Positions 54,717-63,669 of a stretch of DNA of 64,000 nucleotides are shown in pieces; positions within the stretch are counted from its first letter, which is position 1; each line of letters begins with the position of its first letter. The notes below the pieces were generated by a model that was not told the origin of the DNA, did not search any database, and was given only the letters and a program-made list of their open reading frames with translations. A program made the translations under genes and the position numbers. The stretch is from VYDC01 sp963667515. Its GTDB lineage: Bacteria > Chloroflexota > Dehalococcoidia > UBA2979. The stretch lies in the NCBI GenBank assembly GCA_963667515.2, contig CAXXXY010000005.1:1-64000 (forward strand). The letters are read 5' to 3'.

Positions 54717-55580
54717 CTAGAGTCCCGTCGGGCGCCCGTCGCGCGCGGAGCGGGCGGCCTCGAACATCACCTCCAGCGGCGGCTCGATGCCGGTCCACAG
54801 CCGGAACGAGGCCGCGCCCTGGTGCACCAGCATCGCCAGCCCGCCCACCGCTCGCGCCCCGCCGCGCTCCGCCTCCACGAGGAACGGCGTGCGCTCCGGG
54901 TTGTAGACGAGGTCGAACGCCACCTGTCCCGGTCGGAAGGCCGAGCCCGGGAGCGGGCTCCGCCCCTCGTCGGGGCCGTGTCGCATGCCGAGCGGCGTCG
55001 AGTGTATCACCAGCGCCGCCTCCGACAGCGCGGCGCGCAGCTCCGCCGACGCCTCGTCGAGCGGGCAGATCGCGACGGGCAGCGCCGCCCCGCCCAGCGC
55101 GCGCAGCGGCTCCGCGCGCGCCGGCGTGCGGTTCGCCACGGTCAGCGCCGACGCCCCCAGCGCCGCGAGCGCCACGACGACCGCGCGCGCCGCCCCGCCC
55201 GCGCCCAGCAGCACCACGCGCTCGCCCTCGACGGGCGCGCCCGCGTCCAGCAACGCGCCGCGCACGCCCGCCACATCGGTGTTCGACGCCTCCAGCAGGC
55301 CGCCGCGGTTGACCACCGTGTTGGCGGCGCCCGTGCGCTCGGCCGCCGGATCGGGGCGATCGACGAGGGCGAGCGTCGCGACCTTGTGCGGCACCGTGAC
55401 GTTGGCGCCCAGCAGGTCGCCGCCTCGCAGCCGCTCCACGGCCGAGCGCAGCTCGGCGGGGGGCACGTCCCACGCCTCGTAGCGGGCGTCGAGGCCGCAG
55501 GCGTCGAGCGCCGCCTGCTGGAACGCGGGCGAGATCGAGTGCGTTACGGGATGGCCGAGCAGCGCGATGAGCTGCGTCAC
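54717..55580 (-). CDS. aroE: Shikimate dehydrogenase
   Basis: 287 residues from GTG 55580. NADP-dependent reduction of 3-dehydroshikimate. Substrate site HSISPAFQQAAL and NVTVPHK with the catalytic Lys; NTD in EASNTDVAG; Rossmann loop LLGAGGAARAVVVALAALGA; cofactor Arg in VANRTPAR. C-terminal GGLAMLVHQGAASFRLWTG is family-typical. Confidence 0.94.
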   Translation of the reverse strand: MTQLIALLGHPVTHSISPAFQQAALDACGLDARYEAWDVPPAELRSAVERLRGGDLLGANVTVPHKVATLALVDRPDPAAERTGAANTVVNRGGLLEASNTDVAGVRGALLDAGAPVEGERVVLLGAGGAARAVVVALAALGASALTVANRTPARAEPLRALGGAALPVAICPLDEASAELRAALSEAALVIHSTPLGMRHGPDEGRSPLPGSAFRPGQVAFDLVYNPERTPFLVEAERGGARAVGGLAMLVHQGAASFRLWTGIEPPLEVMFEAARSARDGRPTGL

Positions 55581-55590
55581 GGCGCGCCCG

Positions 55591-56724
55591 CTACTCGCAC
55601 GCGGCGCGGTAGCGCGCGACGTTCGCGTTGTGCTGCTCCAGCGTCTCCGCGAAGGCGTGGCTCGCCCCGTCGCAGCTCTCGTCCGCGACGAAGAAGAGCA
55701 GCGCGCTCTCCGGCGCCTCGACGACCGCGCGAATCGCGGCGGCGCCCGGGGCGGCGATCGGCCCCGGCGGCAGCCCCGCGACGAGATAGGAGTTGTACAG
55801 CGAGTCGGCCGCGAGGTCGTCGAGGGTGAGCCCGACCTTCCACCAGCCGTGCAGCTCCACGCTCTCCCGCGTAGCGATCGCGTACTGCACCGTGGGGTCG
55901 GCCTGCAGCGCGATGCCGTCCGCGAGGCGGTTGAGGAACACCGAGGCGATCAGCGGCTGCTCCTCCACCAGCGCGGCCTCGCGCTCCACGATCGAGGCGA
56001 GCGTCAGCAGCTCGTGGAGCGTGAGGCCGCGGGCGTCGGCCGCGCCGATCAGCTCGGGCGTCACCACCTCGGCGAGGGCGTCGAGCATCGCATCCAGCAG
56101 CGACTCGGCGCTCGTCTCATCGCGCAGCGGGTAGTTGCGCGGCGCCAGGTAGCCCTCCAGCGTCGCGCCCTCGGGCCGCGTCACCAGCAGCGGGTGGGCG
56201 CGCGGCCCCGCGAGCGCGGCCTCCCACTCGGCGGCCGCGACCACGCCCTCGGTCGCACAGCCGGGGGGCGCGTCCGCCCGCCCGAGCACCAGCAGCTCGC
56301 CGATCTCCTCCAGCCGCAGCCCCTCGGGCACACAGACGAAGCGCTCGTCGGTCAGGCCGTCGCGCAGGCGGCGGATCGCCTCGGCGGCGGGCGCGGGGCG
56401 CGGCAGCTCGTAGCGGCCGGCGTGGAGCTCGGCGGCCGCGCCCTGGTAGTCGAGCAGCAGCAGGAAGAGGCGCGTGTCGTCCAGCACGCCCGCCTCCACC
56501 AGCAGCAGCGCGATGGCGTCGGCGCCCGTGCCCTCCGCCACCTCGACCTCGACCGTCCCGATCGCCGGCCGCACCGCGACCGCGGCGTCCGCAGGCTCGC
56601 GCTCGAGCGCGGCCGCGGCGGCGCCCGGCGTCCCCCCGAGCGCGACCGACACGGCGACGCCCACGCCCACCGCGTAGAGCAGCAGCGCCGCTAGCGTGAG
56701 CGTCAGCGGATCACGCGCGCGCAT
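55591..56724 (-). CDS. mltG: Endolytic murein transglycosylase
   Basis: 377 residues. It cleaves nascent glycan strands outside the membrane. An N-terminal transmembrane helix (LTLTLAALLLYAVGVGVAVS) is followed by a LysM-like region and the YceG domain, with the catalytic Glu in LASIVEREAALVEEQPLIAS, then ALQADPTVQYAI and YNSYLVAGLPPGPIAAPGAA. ATG 56724 overlaps the end of ruvX by 14 bases; a longer open frame upstream has no membrane-start logic. It lies 10 bp before aroE. Confidence 0.93.
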   Translation of the reverse strand: MRARDPLTLTLAALLLYAVGVGVAVSVALGGTPGAAAAALEREPADAAVAVRPAIGTVEVEVAEGTGADAIALLLVEAGVLDDTRLFLLLLDYQGAAAELHAGRYELPRPAPAAEAIRRLRDGLTDERFVCVPEGLRLEEIGELLVLGRADAPPGCATEGVVAAAEWEAALAGPRAHPLLVTRPEGATLEGYLAPRNYPLRDETSAESLLDAMLDALAEVVTPELIGAADARGLTLHELLTLASIVEREAALVEEQPLIASVFLNRLADGIALQADPTVQYAIATRESVELHGWWKVGLTLDDLAADSLYNSYLVAGLPPGPIAAPGAAAIRAVVEAPESALLFFVADESCDGASHAFAETLEQHNANVARYRAACE

Positions 56725-57214
56725 CGTGCTCGCCGTCCTCGCTCGCACGTCGCTCGGGCTGCCCGCCGCCTGCGTCCCTATCGGCGTCGCCGCGCGCGCG
56801 CCCCCGAGCATCGAGGAAGCGCTGCAGCAGCATCGCCGCGGCGAGGTCGTCCGCGGGGCGCTCGCTCCCCCGGCCGGGGCGGCGCCCGGCGCGCGAGGGG
56901 GCGGCCTCGCGCACGGCCTCTTCCGCCGCCCACGTCGTCAGCCGCTCGTCGGCGTACTCGACGGGCAGACCCAGCCGCGCGAGCCGCGTGCCCAGCCGGC
57001 GCGCCGCTCGCGCCGCCTCGCCCTCGGCGCCCGCCAGCGTCAGCGGCAGGCCGACGACGATGCCGCCCGCACCCTCGCGCGCCGCCACGGCGCGGATCGC
57101 CGGCAGCGCCGCCGAGGCAGGGACCACCTCCAGCGGCACGGCGAGCCGCTCCTGCTCGTCGCTGATGGCGATGCCGACGCGCGCGGCGCCCGGGTCGACG
57201 CCGATCCAGCGCAT
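56711..57214 (-). CDS. ruvX: Holliday-junction resolvase-like RNase (RuvX/YqgF)
   Basis: 167 residues, RNase-H fold. First Asp in MRWIGVDPGAARVGIAISDE; GIVVGLPLTLAGAEGEAARA; Glu in VEYADERLTTWAAEEAV; the late Asp in RPADDLAAAMLLQRFLD. Role in 16S rRNA end processing and possibly recombination. The C-terminal 30 residues are charged and not conserved. ATG 57214 overlaps the preceding stop as TAATG. Confidence 0.92.
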   Translation of the reverse strand: MRWIGVDPGAARVGIAISDEQERLAVPLEVVPASAALPAIRAVAAREGAGGIVVGLPLTLAGAEGEAARAARRLGTRLARLGLPVEYADERLTTWAAEEAVREAAPSRAGRRPGRGSERPADDLAAAMLLQRFLDARGRARGDADRDAGGGQPERRASEDGEHDARA

Positions 57215-59055
57215 TATCGGCGCCCCACCTCGACGAGCGGCGCGCTCGCCGAGCCGGGCCGCGCCGTCCCGTCGGCGGGGGCGGCAGGAGTGTCGTTGGG
57301 CTCCGCCTCCTCGCCCTCCTCGCCTTCGTCGGGCTCGTCGGGCTCGTCGGGCTCGTCGAGCGTCGCCGCGAAGGCGATCGTGATCCGCGAGGCGCGGCGC
57401 GGCGTCCAGCGCCACGGCACCCACTCCGGCTCCAGCGTCACGCGCGGCGGCTCCTCCAGGCCCAGGCCCGCCATCAGCCGCGACGCCGCGACGCCGGGGC
57501 GCACCCCCGTGAGCTGGCCGCGCAGCGGCTGCACGTCGGGGAGCGCGTAGATGCGGCCCGTCGCGCGTAGCGTCACGGTGATCACGCCGACCCCGCCCGT
57601 CCCGTCCGGCGCCCCGACCACGGGCGCCACCTCCGCCTCGACGGTGCCGGGCAGCAGCGCCATCCCCTCGGGCAGGCCCTCGACCAGCAGCAGCTGGCCG
57701 AAAGCGGCGGCCGCCTCGTCGGCCAGCGCGAGGCCCGAGGCGATCGCCGTGTAGTCCATCAAGAACACCTCGGTCGGCGCGCCCAGCAGCGACTGCGGCC
57801 GCTCCGAGAGGATCTGCGCCAGCACCGTCTCCTCGAAGACGGTGGCGCCCTCCACCGAGGCGACCAGCTCGCGCACGCCGGTGCGGGCGAGCACCGTGCG
57901 CGCCAGCTCGCGCAGCCGATCGACGTCCTCCTGCGCCACCGCGGGGACGAGCACGTTCGTGCCGCCCTCGCCGGCCAGCACGTTCGTGACGGTGAGCGTC
58001 GCCGGGAGCGCCTCGCCCAGCAGGCCGACCTCGCCCGGCGCCACGTTGCCGTCGATGCCGGGGAGCTCCGCCGTTGCCGACACCTCGGTCGAGCCGCCGG
58101 GCGGCACCGTGACCGCCTCGTCGGTGAGGAACGTCGCGCCGGCGGCGGCGCCGGCCGCGGTGCTAGCGGGCAGCTCGAGGGGCACGATGCCCTCGCTGGT
58201 GAAGCGCAGGACCAGCGTGGCGCGCTCCTCGCCGATCTCCGTCTCGCCGGTGGTGGTCGTGGCGAGCGTCGTCGCGATCTCACGCTCGACGCTGATCGCC
58301 GGGATCAGCGCGAGCCCGAGGTCCGGCGCCGACAGCAGCGGCTGCAGCCGAACCTCGGCGCTGCGCGTGAACGGCTCGCTGGGCGGCACCACCACGATGC
58401 GCGCCGAGGGCACGGCGTAGCAGGCGGTGACGCCCGCGAGCGCGACCGCGACGAGCAGCAGCGCGCCGCGGGTGGCGGCGCCCAGCCGCGGCCGCGGCAC
58501 CACGAACTCGCGGCTGCCGAGCCGCAGCCGCCACGGCCCGCGGCCCAGGCCGCGCGGGGTGCGCGCGGCGCGCAGCGCGTTGGCGCGCGCGTGCGCGCGC
58601 ACGTCGCCGCGCGGCGAGACCACGCCCAGCGCGATGCCGCGGCGCCGCACGTGCGCCGCGACATGCGCCCAGACCGCCGGCTCGCGCAGCGCGCGCGCCT
58701 GCCGCGGCACGACCAGCACCAGGTCGATGTCGGGCGCGGTGTCGATGCGGCCGATCAGCGCCGCGAGGTCGTCGTCGCGGCGCGCCACCAGCGTCGCCGC
58801 GCGGCCGGGCGCGCCGCGCGTGCGTGCGTCGGCGGATCGCCCCGCCGAGGAGAGCGCCGCGGCGCCCGGCCCGCGGGCCGCCGTCTCGCTCGGGCGCCCG
58901 GCGGCGCGCGCGCCGGCACGCACGCGGCGAGCGATGCGCGCGCCCTCGCGGCGGACACGGTCAGCGGTCGACTCGGGAGTCGAGCGGGGGGGCGGCTCGG
59001 GGCGGGACCCGGGTGGGGGCCTCGGTGGGCCGCGGCGACCGCGCTCGTCCGACAC
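57214..59055 (-). CDS. Baseplate-J-like membrane protein
   Basis: 613 residues. The N-terminal cytoplasmic part is Arg/Pro-rich and basic (about 1-80), then a region DIDLVLVVPRQARALREPAV and a transmembrane helix at about 195-215 (GALLLVAVALAGVTACYAVP). The outside part resembles baseplate J/gp47-type modules: AVTVPPGGSTEVSATAELPG, NVAPGEVGLLGEALPATLTV. An acidic DEP repeat (DEPDEPDEPDEGEEGEEAE) lies near 565. Similar proteins occur next to ruvX in Actinobacteria and need not be phage-derived. The operon position between alaS and ruvX argues for a chromosomal envelope role. Confidence 0.6.
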   Translation of the reverse strand: MSDERGRRGPPRPPPGSRPEPPPRSTPESTADRVRREGARIARRVRAGARAAGRPSETAARGPGAAALSSAGRSADARTRGAPGRAATLVARRDDDLAALIGRIDTAPDIDLVLVVPRQARALREPAVWAHVAAHVRRRGIALGVVSPRGDVRAHARANALRAARTPRGLGRGPWRLRLGSREFVVPRPRLGAATRGALLLVAVALAGVTACYAVPSARIVVVPPSEPFTRSAEVRLQPLLSAPDLGLALIPAISVEREIATTLATTTTGETEIGEERATLVLRFTSEGIVPLELPASTAAGAAAGATFLTDEAVTVPPGGSTEVSATAELPGIDGNVAPGEVGLLGEALPATLTVTNVLAGEGGTNVLVPAVAQEDVDRLRELARTVLARTGVRELVASVEGATVFEETVLAQILSERPQSLLGAPTEVFLMDYTAIASGLALADEAAAAFGQLLLVEGLPEGMALLPGTVEAEVAPVVGAPDGTGGVGVITVTLRATGRIYALPDVQPLRGQLTGVRPGVAASRLMAGLGLEEPPRVTLEPEWVPWRWTPRRASRITIAFAATLDEPDEPDEPDEGEEGEEAEPNDTPAAPADGTARPGSASAPLVEVGRR

Positions 59056-59061
59056 CGGCCG

Positions 59062-61824
59062 CTAGCCCCCGCCGCGGAGCCGGTCGCGGGCCGCCTCCTC
59101 CGCGGCGGCGAGCGCGGGATCGAGCGCGGCGGCGTCCTTGCCGCCGGCCTGCGCGATGGCGGGCCGGCCGCCGCCACCGCCGCCCGCGCGCTGCGCCGCG
59201 ACGCGCACGATCTCGTCGGCGCGCAGCCCGCGCGCGACGGCGGCGTCGGTCGCCGCGGCGACGAAGATCGGGCGGCCGCCCGCCTCCGCGCCCAGCGCCA
59301 CGAAGCCGACCTCGCCGAGCCGCGCGCGCACCGCCTCCGCCAGCGCGCGCAGCGCCTCCTGCGACTCCGCCTCCACGCGCGCGATCACGAGGCGCGCGCC
59401 GTCCTGCTCCTCGGCGGCGGCCGCGAGCTGCTCGGCGACCTGCGCGCCCTCGCTGCGCGCGCGCTGCTGCCCGCGCTTACGCTCCTCGGCGAGCTGCTCC
59501 TCCAGCCCCGCGACGCGCGCAGGCAGCTCCTCGGGCCGCGAGCGGAAGCGCTGCGCGAGCTCCGAGACGATGTCGAGGCGCTCCTCGATGTAGCGCTCGG
59601 CCTCGGGGCCGGTCAGCGCCTCGATGCGGCGCAGGCCGGAGCCGATGCTCGCGTCGCTCACGATCACGAAGCTGCCCACGCGCCCCGTGGAGGGGAGGTG
59701 GGTGCCGCCGCAGAGCTCGCTGCTCCAGCAGCCCTGCTCGTCGTGCGGATCGCCGCCCGAGTGATCGTGCTGGTCGCAGTACTCGACGACGCGCACCTCG
59801 CTCTGGTAGCGATCCTCGAAGAAGGCGATCGCGCCGCGACCGACCGCCTCGTCGTAGGGCAGCTCGAGGGTCTGGCTGGGGATGTCGTGGCGCACCCGCT
59901 CGTTCACCATGCGCTGCACCGCGCGCAGCGCCTCAGGCGGCGGCGCCTCGGGCAGCGTGTAGTCGAAGCGCAGGCGGTCGGGCGCCACCAGCGAGCCGCC
60001 CTGCCGCACGTGGGTGCCGAGCACCGAGCGCAGCGCCGAGTGCAGCAGGTGCGTCGCCGTGTGGTTGCGCTGGCTGCCGGTGCGCCAGCCCTCGTCGACG
60101 AGGGCGCGCGCCGCGTCGCCGACGGCGATCTCCCCCTCGACGACCTCGCCGCGGTGGACGATCGCCTCGCCCAGACGCTGCGCGTCGTCGACGCGGAAGC
60201 GCGCGCCCCCGCCCGTCGCACCGGCGGCGATCGCGATCTCGCCGCGGTCGCCGACCTGCCCGCCGCCCTCCGGGTAGAAGCTCGTCACGTCCAGCACCAG
60301 CTCGCCACGCTCGCCGGCGCGCAGGCGGTCGCGGAGCGCGCTCGCCTCTTCCTCACCCGACGCCGCCAGCGCGACGACCGTGCCCTCCGCCTCGGTCGCC
60401 TCGTAGCCGACGAAGCGCGACTCCACGCCCAGCGCGGCGTAGCGCTGCGCCGCCTCGTCGACGGCGGCCGCTCCCTCCTCGCCCGCGGCGCGCGAGCGCT
60501 CGCGCTGCGCCGCCATCTCACGCTCGAAGCCCGCCTCGTCGACGGCGAGGCCGCGCGCCTGCGCCACCTCGCGCGTCAGCTCGGGCGGCAGCCCGTGGGT
60601 GTCGTAGAGCACGAACATCTCGGCGCCCGGCAGCGTGCGCTCGCCGCCCCCGCCCCCGCCACCGCCCGCCTCGCCCGCGCGCTCGATGACCTGCTCCAGC
60701 AGCTCGAGGCCGCGCACGAGCGTGGCCTGGAAGCGGGCCTCCTCGGCGGCCGCGATGCGGCGGATGAACTCGGCCTGCTCGCCGAGATCGGGGTAACGGG
60801 CGCGCCCCGCCTCGATCGCGGCGCCGACGAGGCGCTCGAAGAACGGCTCGTCGAGGCCGACGGTGTGCCCGAAGTAGACGGCGCGGCGGATCACGCGGCG
60901 CAGCACGTAGCCGCGGCCCTCGTTCGCCGGCAGCACGCCGTCTGCGACGAGGAAGGCGCAGGCGCGGGCGTGCTCCGTGATCGCGCGCAGGGCACGGGCG
61001 ACCTCGGGCGCCCCGTCCGGGTCGTAGCGCCGGCCCGTGACGCCCTCGGCCTCCGCGAGCACGCCGCGCAGCTCGTCCGTCTCGTAGACGCTGCGCACGC
61101 CCTGCACCACAGCCGCCACCCGCTCGAGGCCCGCGCCGGTGTCGATGTTCTGCGTCGGCAGCAGCGCCTTCGCCCCGTGCTCGTCCTGGAAGTAGGTCAT
61201 GAACACGAGGTTCCAGACCTCCAGGAAGCGGCCGCAGCCGGCGTCGGGGTGGCAGCTCCCGGCCTCGCACTGCGCGCAGCCCGGCGTCTCGCCGAAGTCG
61301 TAGTGCAGCTCCGAGCACGGCCCGCACGGCCCCACCTCGCCCGAGTACCAGTAGTTCCCCTGCTCGGCGCTGTAGCGCAGGATCCGCTCGGCGGGGACGC
61401 CGAGCCGGCGCCACAGCTCGAACGCCTCTTCGTCGTCGGTGTAGACGGTGGCCCACAGCCGCTCCGCGGGGATGCCGAGCTCGCTCGTCATGAAGGCCCA
61501 CGCCCAGCCGATCGCGTCCTGCTTGAAGTAGTCGCCGACCGAGAAGTTGCCCAGCATCTCGAAGAAGGTGAGATGCGACTCGTCGCCCACCTCCTCCACG
61601 TCGGTGGTGCGGAAGCACTTCTGGATCGAGGTCAGCCGCGGCGCGGGCGGCTCCTCCAGCCCCATGAAGTACGGCTTGAACTGCACCATCCCCGCGGTGG
61701 TGAAGAGCAGCGTCGGGTCCCCGTAGGGGATGAGCGAGGAGGAGGGGATAGGGCGGTGACCCTGTGCCTCGAAGAAGCGCAGGAAGGCCTGCCGCAGCTC
61801 CTCTACGGTCGCGGGCGCCGCCAT
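59062..61824 (-). CDS. alaS: Alanyl-tRNA synthetase
   Basis: 920 residues, class II synthetase for tRNA-Ala. Catalytic blocks SSSLIPYGDPTLLFTTAGMV, TSIQKCFRTTDVEEVGDESH and FEMLGNFSVGDYFK. The CxxC-rich insertion (GCAQCEAGSCHPDAGC) is present. The editing domain has RNHTATHLLHSAL and CGGTHLPSTGRVG. The C-Ala domain ends with GGGGGGRPAIAQAGGK. ATG 61824 has GGGAGG upstream; an in-frame upstream start is less likely. A Gly run of nine near residue 388 is unusual. First gene of the alaS-to-acyP operon. Confidence 0.95.
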   Translation of the reverse strand: MAAPATVEELRQAFLRFFEAQGHRPIPSSSLIPYGDPTLLFTTAGMVQFKPYFMGLEEPPAPRLTSIQKCFRTTDVEEVGDESHLTFFEMLGNFSVGDYFKQDAIGWAWAFMTSELGIPAERLWATVYTDDEEAFELWRRLGVPAERILRYSAEQGNYWYSGEVGPCGPCSELHYDFGETPGCAQCEAGSCHPDAGCGRFLEVWNLVFMTYFQDEHGAKALLPTQNIDTGAGLERVAAVVQGVRSVYETDELRGVLAEAEGVTGRRYDPDGAPEVARALRAITEHARACAFLVADGVLPANEGRGYVLRRVIRRAVYFGHTVGLDEPFFERLVGAAIEAGRARYPDLGEQAEFIRRIAAAEEARFQATLVRGLELLEQVIERAGEAGGGGGGGGERTLPGAEMFVLYDTHGLPPELTREVAQARGLAVDEAGFEREMAAQRERSRAAGEEGAAAVDEAAQRYAALGVESRFVGYEATEAEGTVVALAASGEEEASALRDRLRAGERGELVLDVTSFYPEGGGQVGDRGEIAIAAGATGGGARFRVDDAQRLGEAIVHRGEVVEGEIAVGDAARALVDEGWRTGSQRNHTATHLLHSALRSVLGTHVRQGGSLVAPDRLRFDYTLPEAPPPEALRAVQRMVNERVRHDIPSQTLELPYDEAVGRGAIAFFEDRYQSEVRVVEYCDQHDHSGGDPHDEQGCWSSELCGGTHLPSTGRVGSFVIVSDASIGSGLRRIEALTGPEAERYIEERLDIVSELAQRFRSRPEELPARVAGLEEQLAEERKRGQQRARSEGAQVAEQLAAAAEEQDGARLVIARVEAESQEALRALAEAVRARLGEVGFVALGAEAGGRPIFVAAATDAAVARGLRADEIVRVAAQRAGGGGGGRPAIAQAGGKDAAALDPALAAAEEAARDRLRGGG

Positions 61825-62147
61825 CGAGCCTCCCGGGTGGGCCCGCGATCGGGCCTCGTGTGGCGTCATTGTGGAGCACCGCCGCGGAAGCTGCACACGC
61901 GCGCGGCGGCGCCCCGGGGGGGCGGTCGATGCCGGCCGCGGCAGCCGCCGATATGCCGCCCGGCGGTGGAGGTGGTAGGCGGCGGGCGTGTAGAATCGAG
62001 CGGCTGCGCGCCAGCGCCCACCGGGGCTGGCCCGCGCGGCGACAGGGCGCGCCCGAACCTCGGCGGCGAGGGGCGGCGCTGCCGGGAGCAGTCGCGATCG
62101 ACGCCTCCACCGACCCCCCGCCCGCAGCCCGCGCCCGGGACCGCGCC
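61825..62147. other. Divergent promoter region between alaS and glmU
   Basis: 323 bases. A -10-like TAGAAT at 61990-61995 faces glmU and would give a leader of about 150 bases. GC-rich inverted sequences are present but no recognisable riboswitch or T-box core. Confidence 0.4.
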
Positions 62148-63632
62148 GTGATCGCGCCGATCCCGCCGCTGCCCGACGGCCCCGTCGAGGACTGGAGCGC
62201 GGTGCTGCTGGCGGCCGGGCGCGGCACGCGCATGCGCTCGGCGCTGCCGAAGGTGCTGCACTCGGTGGCGGGCCGGCCGATGGTGCAGCTGGTCTGCGAG
62301 ACGCTGCGCGAGGCGGGGCTACGGCGCATCGTCGTCGTCGCGGCGCCGGAGACGCGCGCGCAGATCGCCGAGGTGGTGACCGGCGACGCGACCGGCAGCG
62401 TCGCCGCTGGAGCCGACACGAGCGCCGAGGCCGATCCGCTGACGCAGACACCGATCGTCGTGGAGCAGGCGGAGCAGCTCGGCACGGGCCACGCGGCGCT
62501 CTGCGGCCGCGACGCGGCGGGCGAGGCGCGGCACGTGCTGATCGCCTACGGCGACCTGCCGCTGCTGACCACGCGCACGCTGCGCGAGCTGATGGCGCGC
62601 CACGTCTCGACGGGGGCGACGCTCACCTTCCTGACGGCGCGGCTCCACGACCCCACCGGCTACGGCCGCGTGATCCGCGAGAACACCCGCGTGCAGGGCA
62701 TCGTCGAGGAGAGCGAGACGGACGCCCGCACCCGCGGCGAGCCCGAGGTCAACGCCGGCCTCTACGCCGCCCGCGCCGAGTGGCTGTGGCCGACCCTGGG
62801 CGCGCTGGGGCCGGGGCCGCGCGGCGAGGTCTACCTCACCGACCTGATCGCGCGCGCCGTGGCGGAGGGCGCGCCCGTGCAGACCTCGCAGGTGGGCGAG
62901 GCCTCCGAGGTGCGGCAGGTCAACACCCGCGCGGAGCTCGCGGCCGCGGAGCAGACGCAGCGCGACCGCGTGCGGCGCGCGCTCATGGAGTCGGGCGTGA
63001 CGCTGATGGACCCCGCCTCGACCTTCGTCGACGTGGGGGTGCAGGTGGGAGCGGACAGCACCCTCTGGCCCGGCGTGCACCTGGTGGGCGAGACGCGCAT
63101 CGGCGAGGGCTGCGAGATCGGACCGCACGCCGTGCTGCGCGACATGCGGCTGGGCGCCCACTGCCGCGTGGAGGGCTCGACGCTGCGCGCCTCCACGCTG
63201 GGCGACGAGGTGGAGGTCGGCCCCTACTGCGTGCTGCGGCCGGGCTGCTCGCTCGGCGATCGCGTGCACCTCGGCAGCTACGCCGAGCTCAAGAACGCCG
63301 AGGTCGGCGCGGACACGCAGATCGGGCACTTCGCGTATATCGGGGACAGCGTGATCGGCGCCAACGTGAACGTGGGCGCCGGCACGGTGACGGCGAACTA
63401 CGATGGGACCGCGAAGCACGTGACGCGCATCGGCGACGGCGCCTTCATCGGCAGCGACACGACGCTGGTAGCGCCGGTCACCGTCGGCGAGCGCGCCTAC
63501 ACCGGCGCGGGAGCCGTGGTCACGCGCGACGTGGCGCCGGGCGAGCGAGTGGCGGGCGTTCCCGCGCGTGTGCTGGGCCCGGGCAGAAGCGGCGGGCGCG
63601 GTCGACGCGCCGCCGCGGACGAGGAGGTCTGA
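62148..63632 (+). CDS. glmU: Bifunctional UDP-N-acetylglucosamine pyrophosphorylase / GlcN-1-P acetyltransferase
   Basis: 494 residues from GTG 62148. It makes UDP-GlcNAc for peptidoglycan. Uridylyltransferase motif AVLLAAGRGTRMRSALPKVL, then EQLGTGHAAL, YGDLPLL and GYGRVIRE. The C-terminal left-handed beta-helix of hexapeptide repeats contains the acetyltransferase site (PYCVLRPGCSLGDRVHLGSY, KNAEVG, GAGTVTANYDG). Shine-Dalgarno is weak. Confidence 0.95.
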   Translation: MIAPIPPLPDGPVEDWSAVLLAAGRGTRMRSALPKVLHSVAGRPMVQLVCETLREAGLRRIVVVAAPETRAQIAEVVTGDATGSVAAGADTSAEADPLTQTPIVVEQAEQLGTGHAALCGRDAAGEARHVLIAYGDLPLLTTRTLRELMARHVSTGATLTFLTARLHDPTGYGRVIRENTRVQGIVEESETDARTRGEPEVNAGLYAARAEWLWPTLGALGPGPRGEVYLTDLIARAVAEGAPVQTSQVGEASEVRQVNTRAELAAAEQTQRDRVRRALMESGVTLMDPASTFVDVGVQVGADSTLWPGVHLVGETRIGEGCEIGPHAVLRDMRLGAHCRVEGSTLRASTLGDEVEVGPYCVLRPGCSLGDRVHLGSYAELKNAEVGADTQIGHFAYIGDSVIGANVNVGAGTVTANYDGTAKHVTRIGDGAFIGSDTTLVAPVTVGERAYTGAGAVVTRDVAPGERVAGVPARVLGPGRSGGRGRRAAADEEV

Positions 63633-63669
63633 GGCCGCCCCGCGGCTGTACGCGGGACGGCGCAACGCT

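Noticed and set aside
57214..59055. Baseplate-J-like protein as evidence of a prophage
   Set aside because: No other phage structural gene is nearby and the gene is locked in a housekeeping operon between alaS and ruvX.
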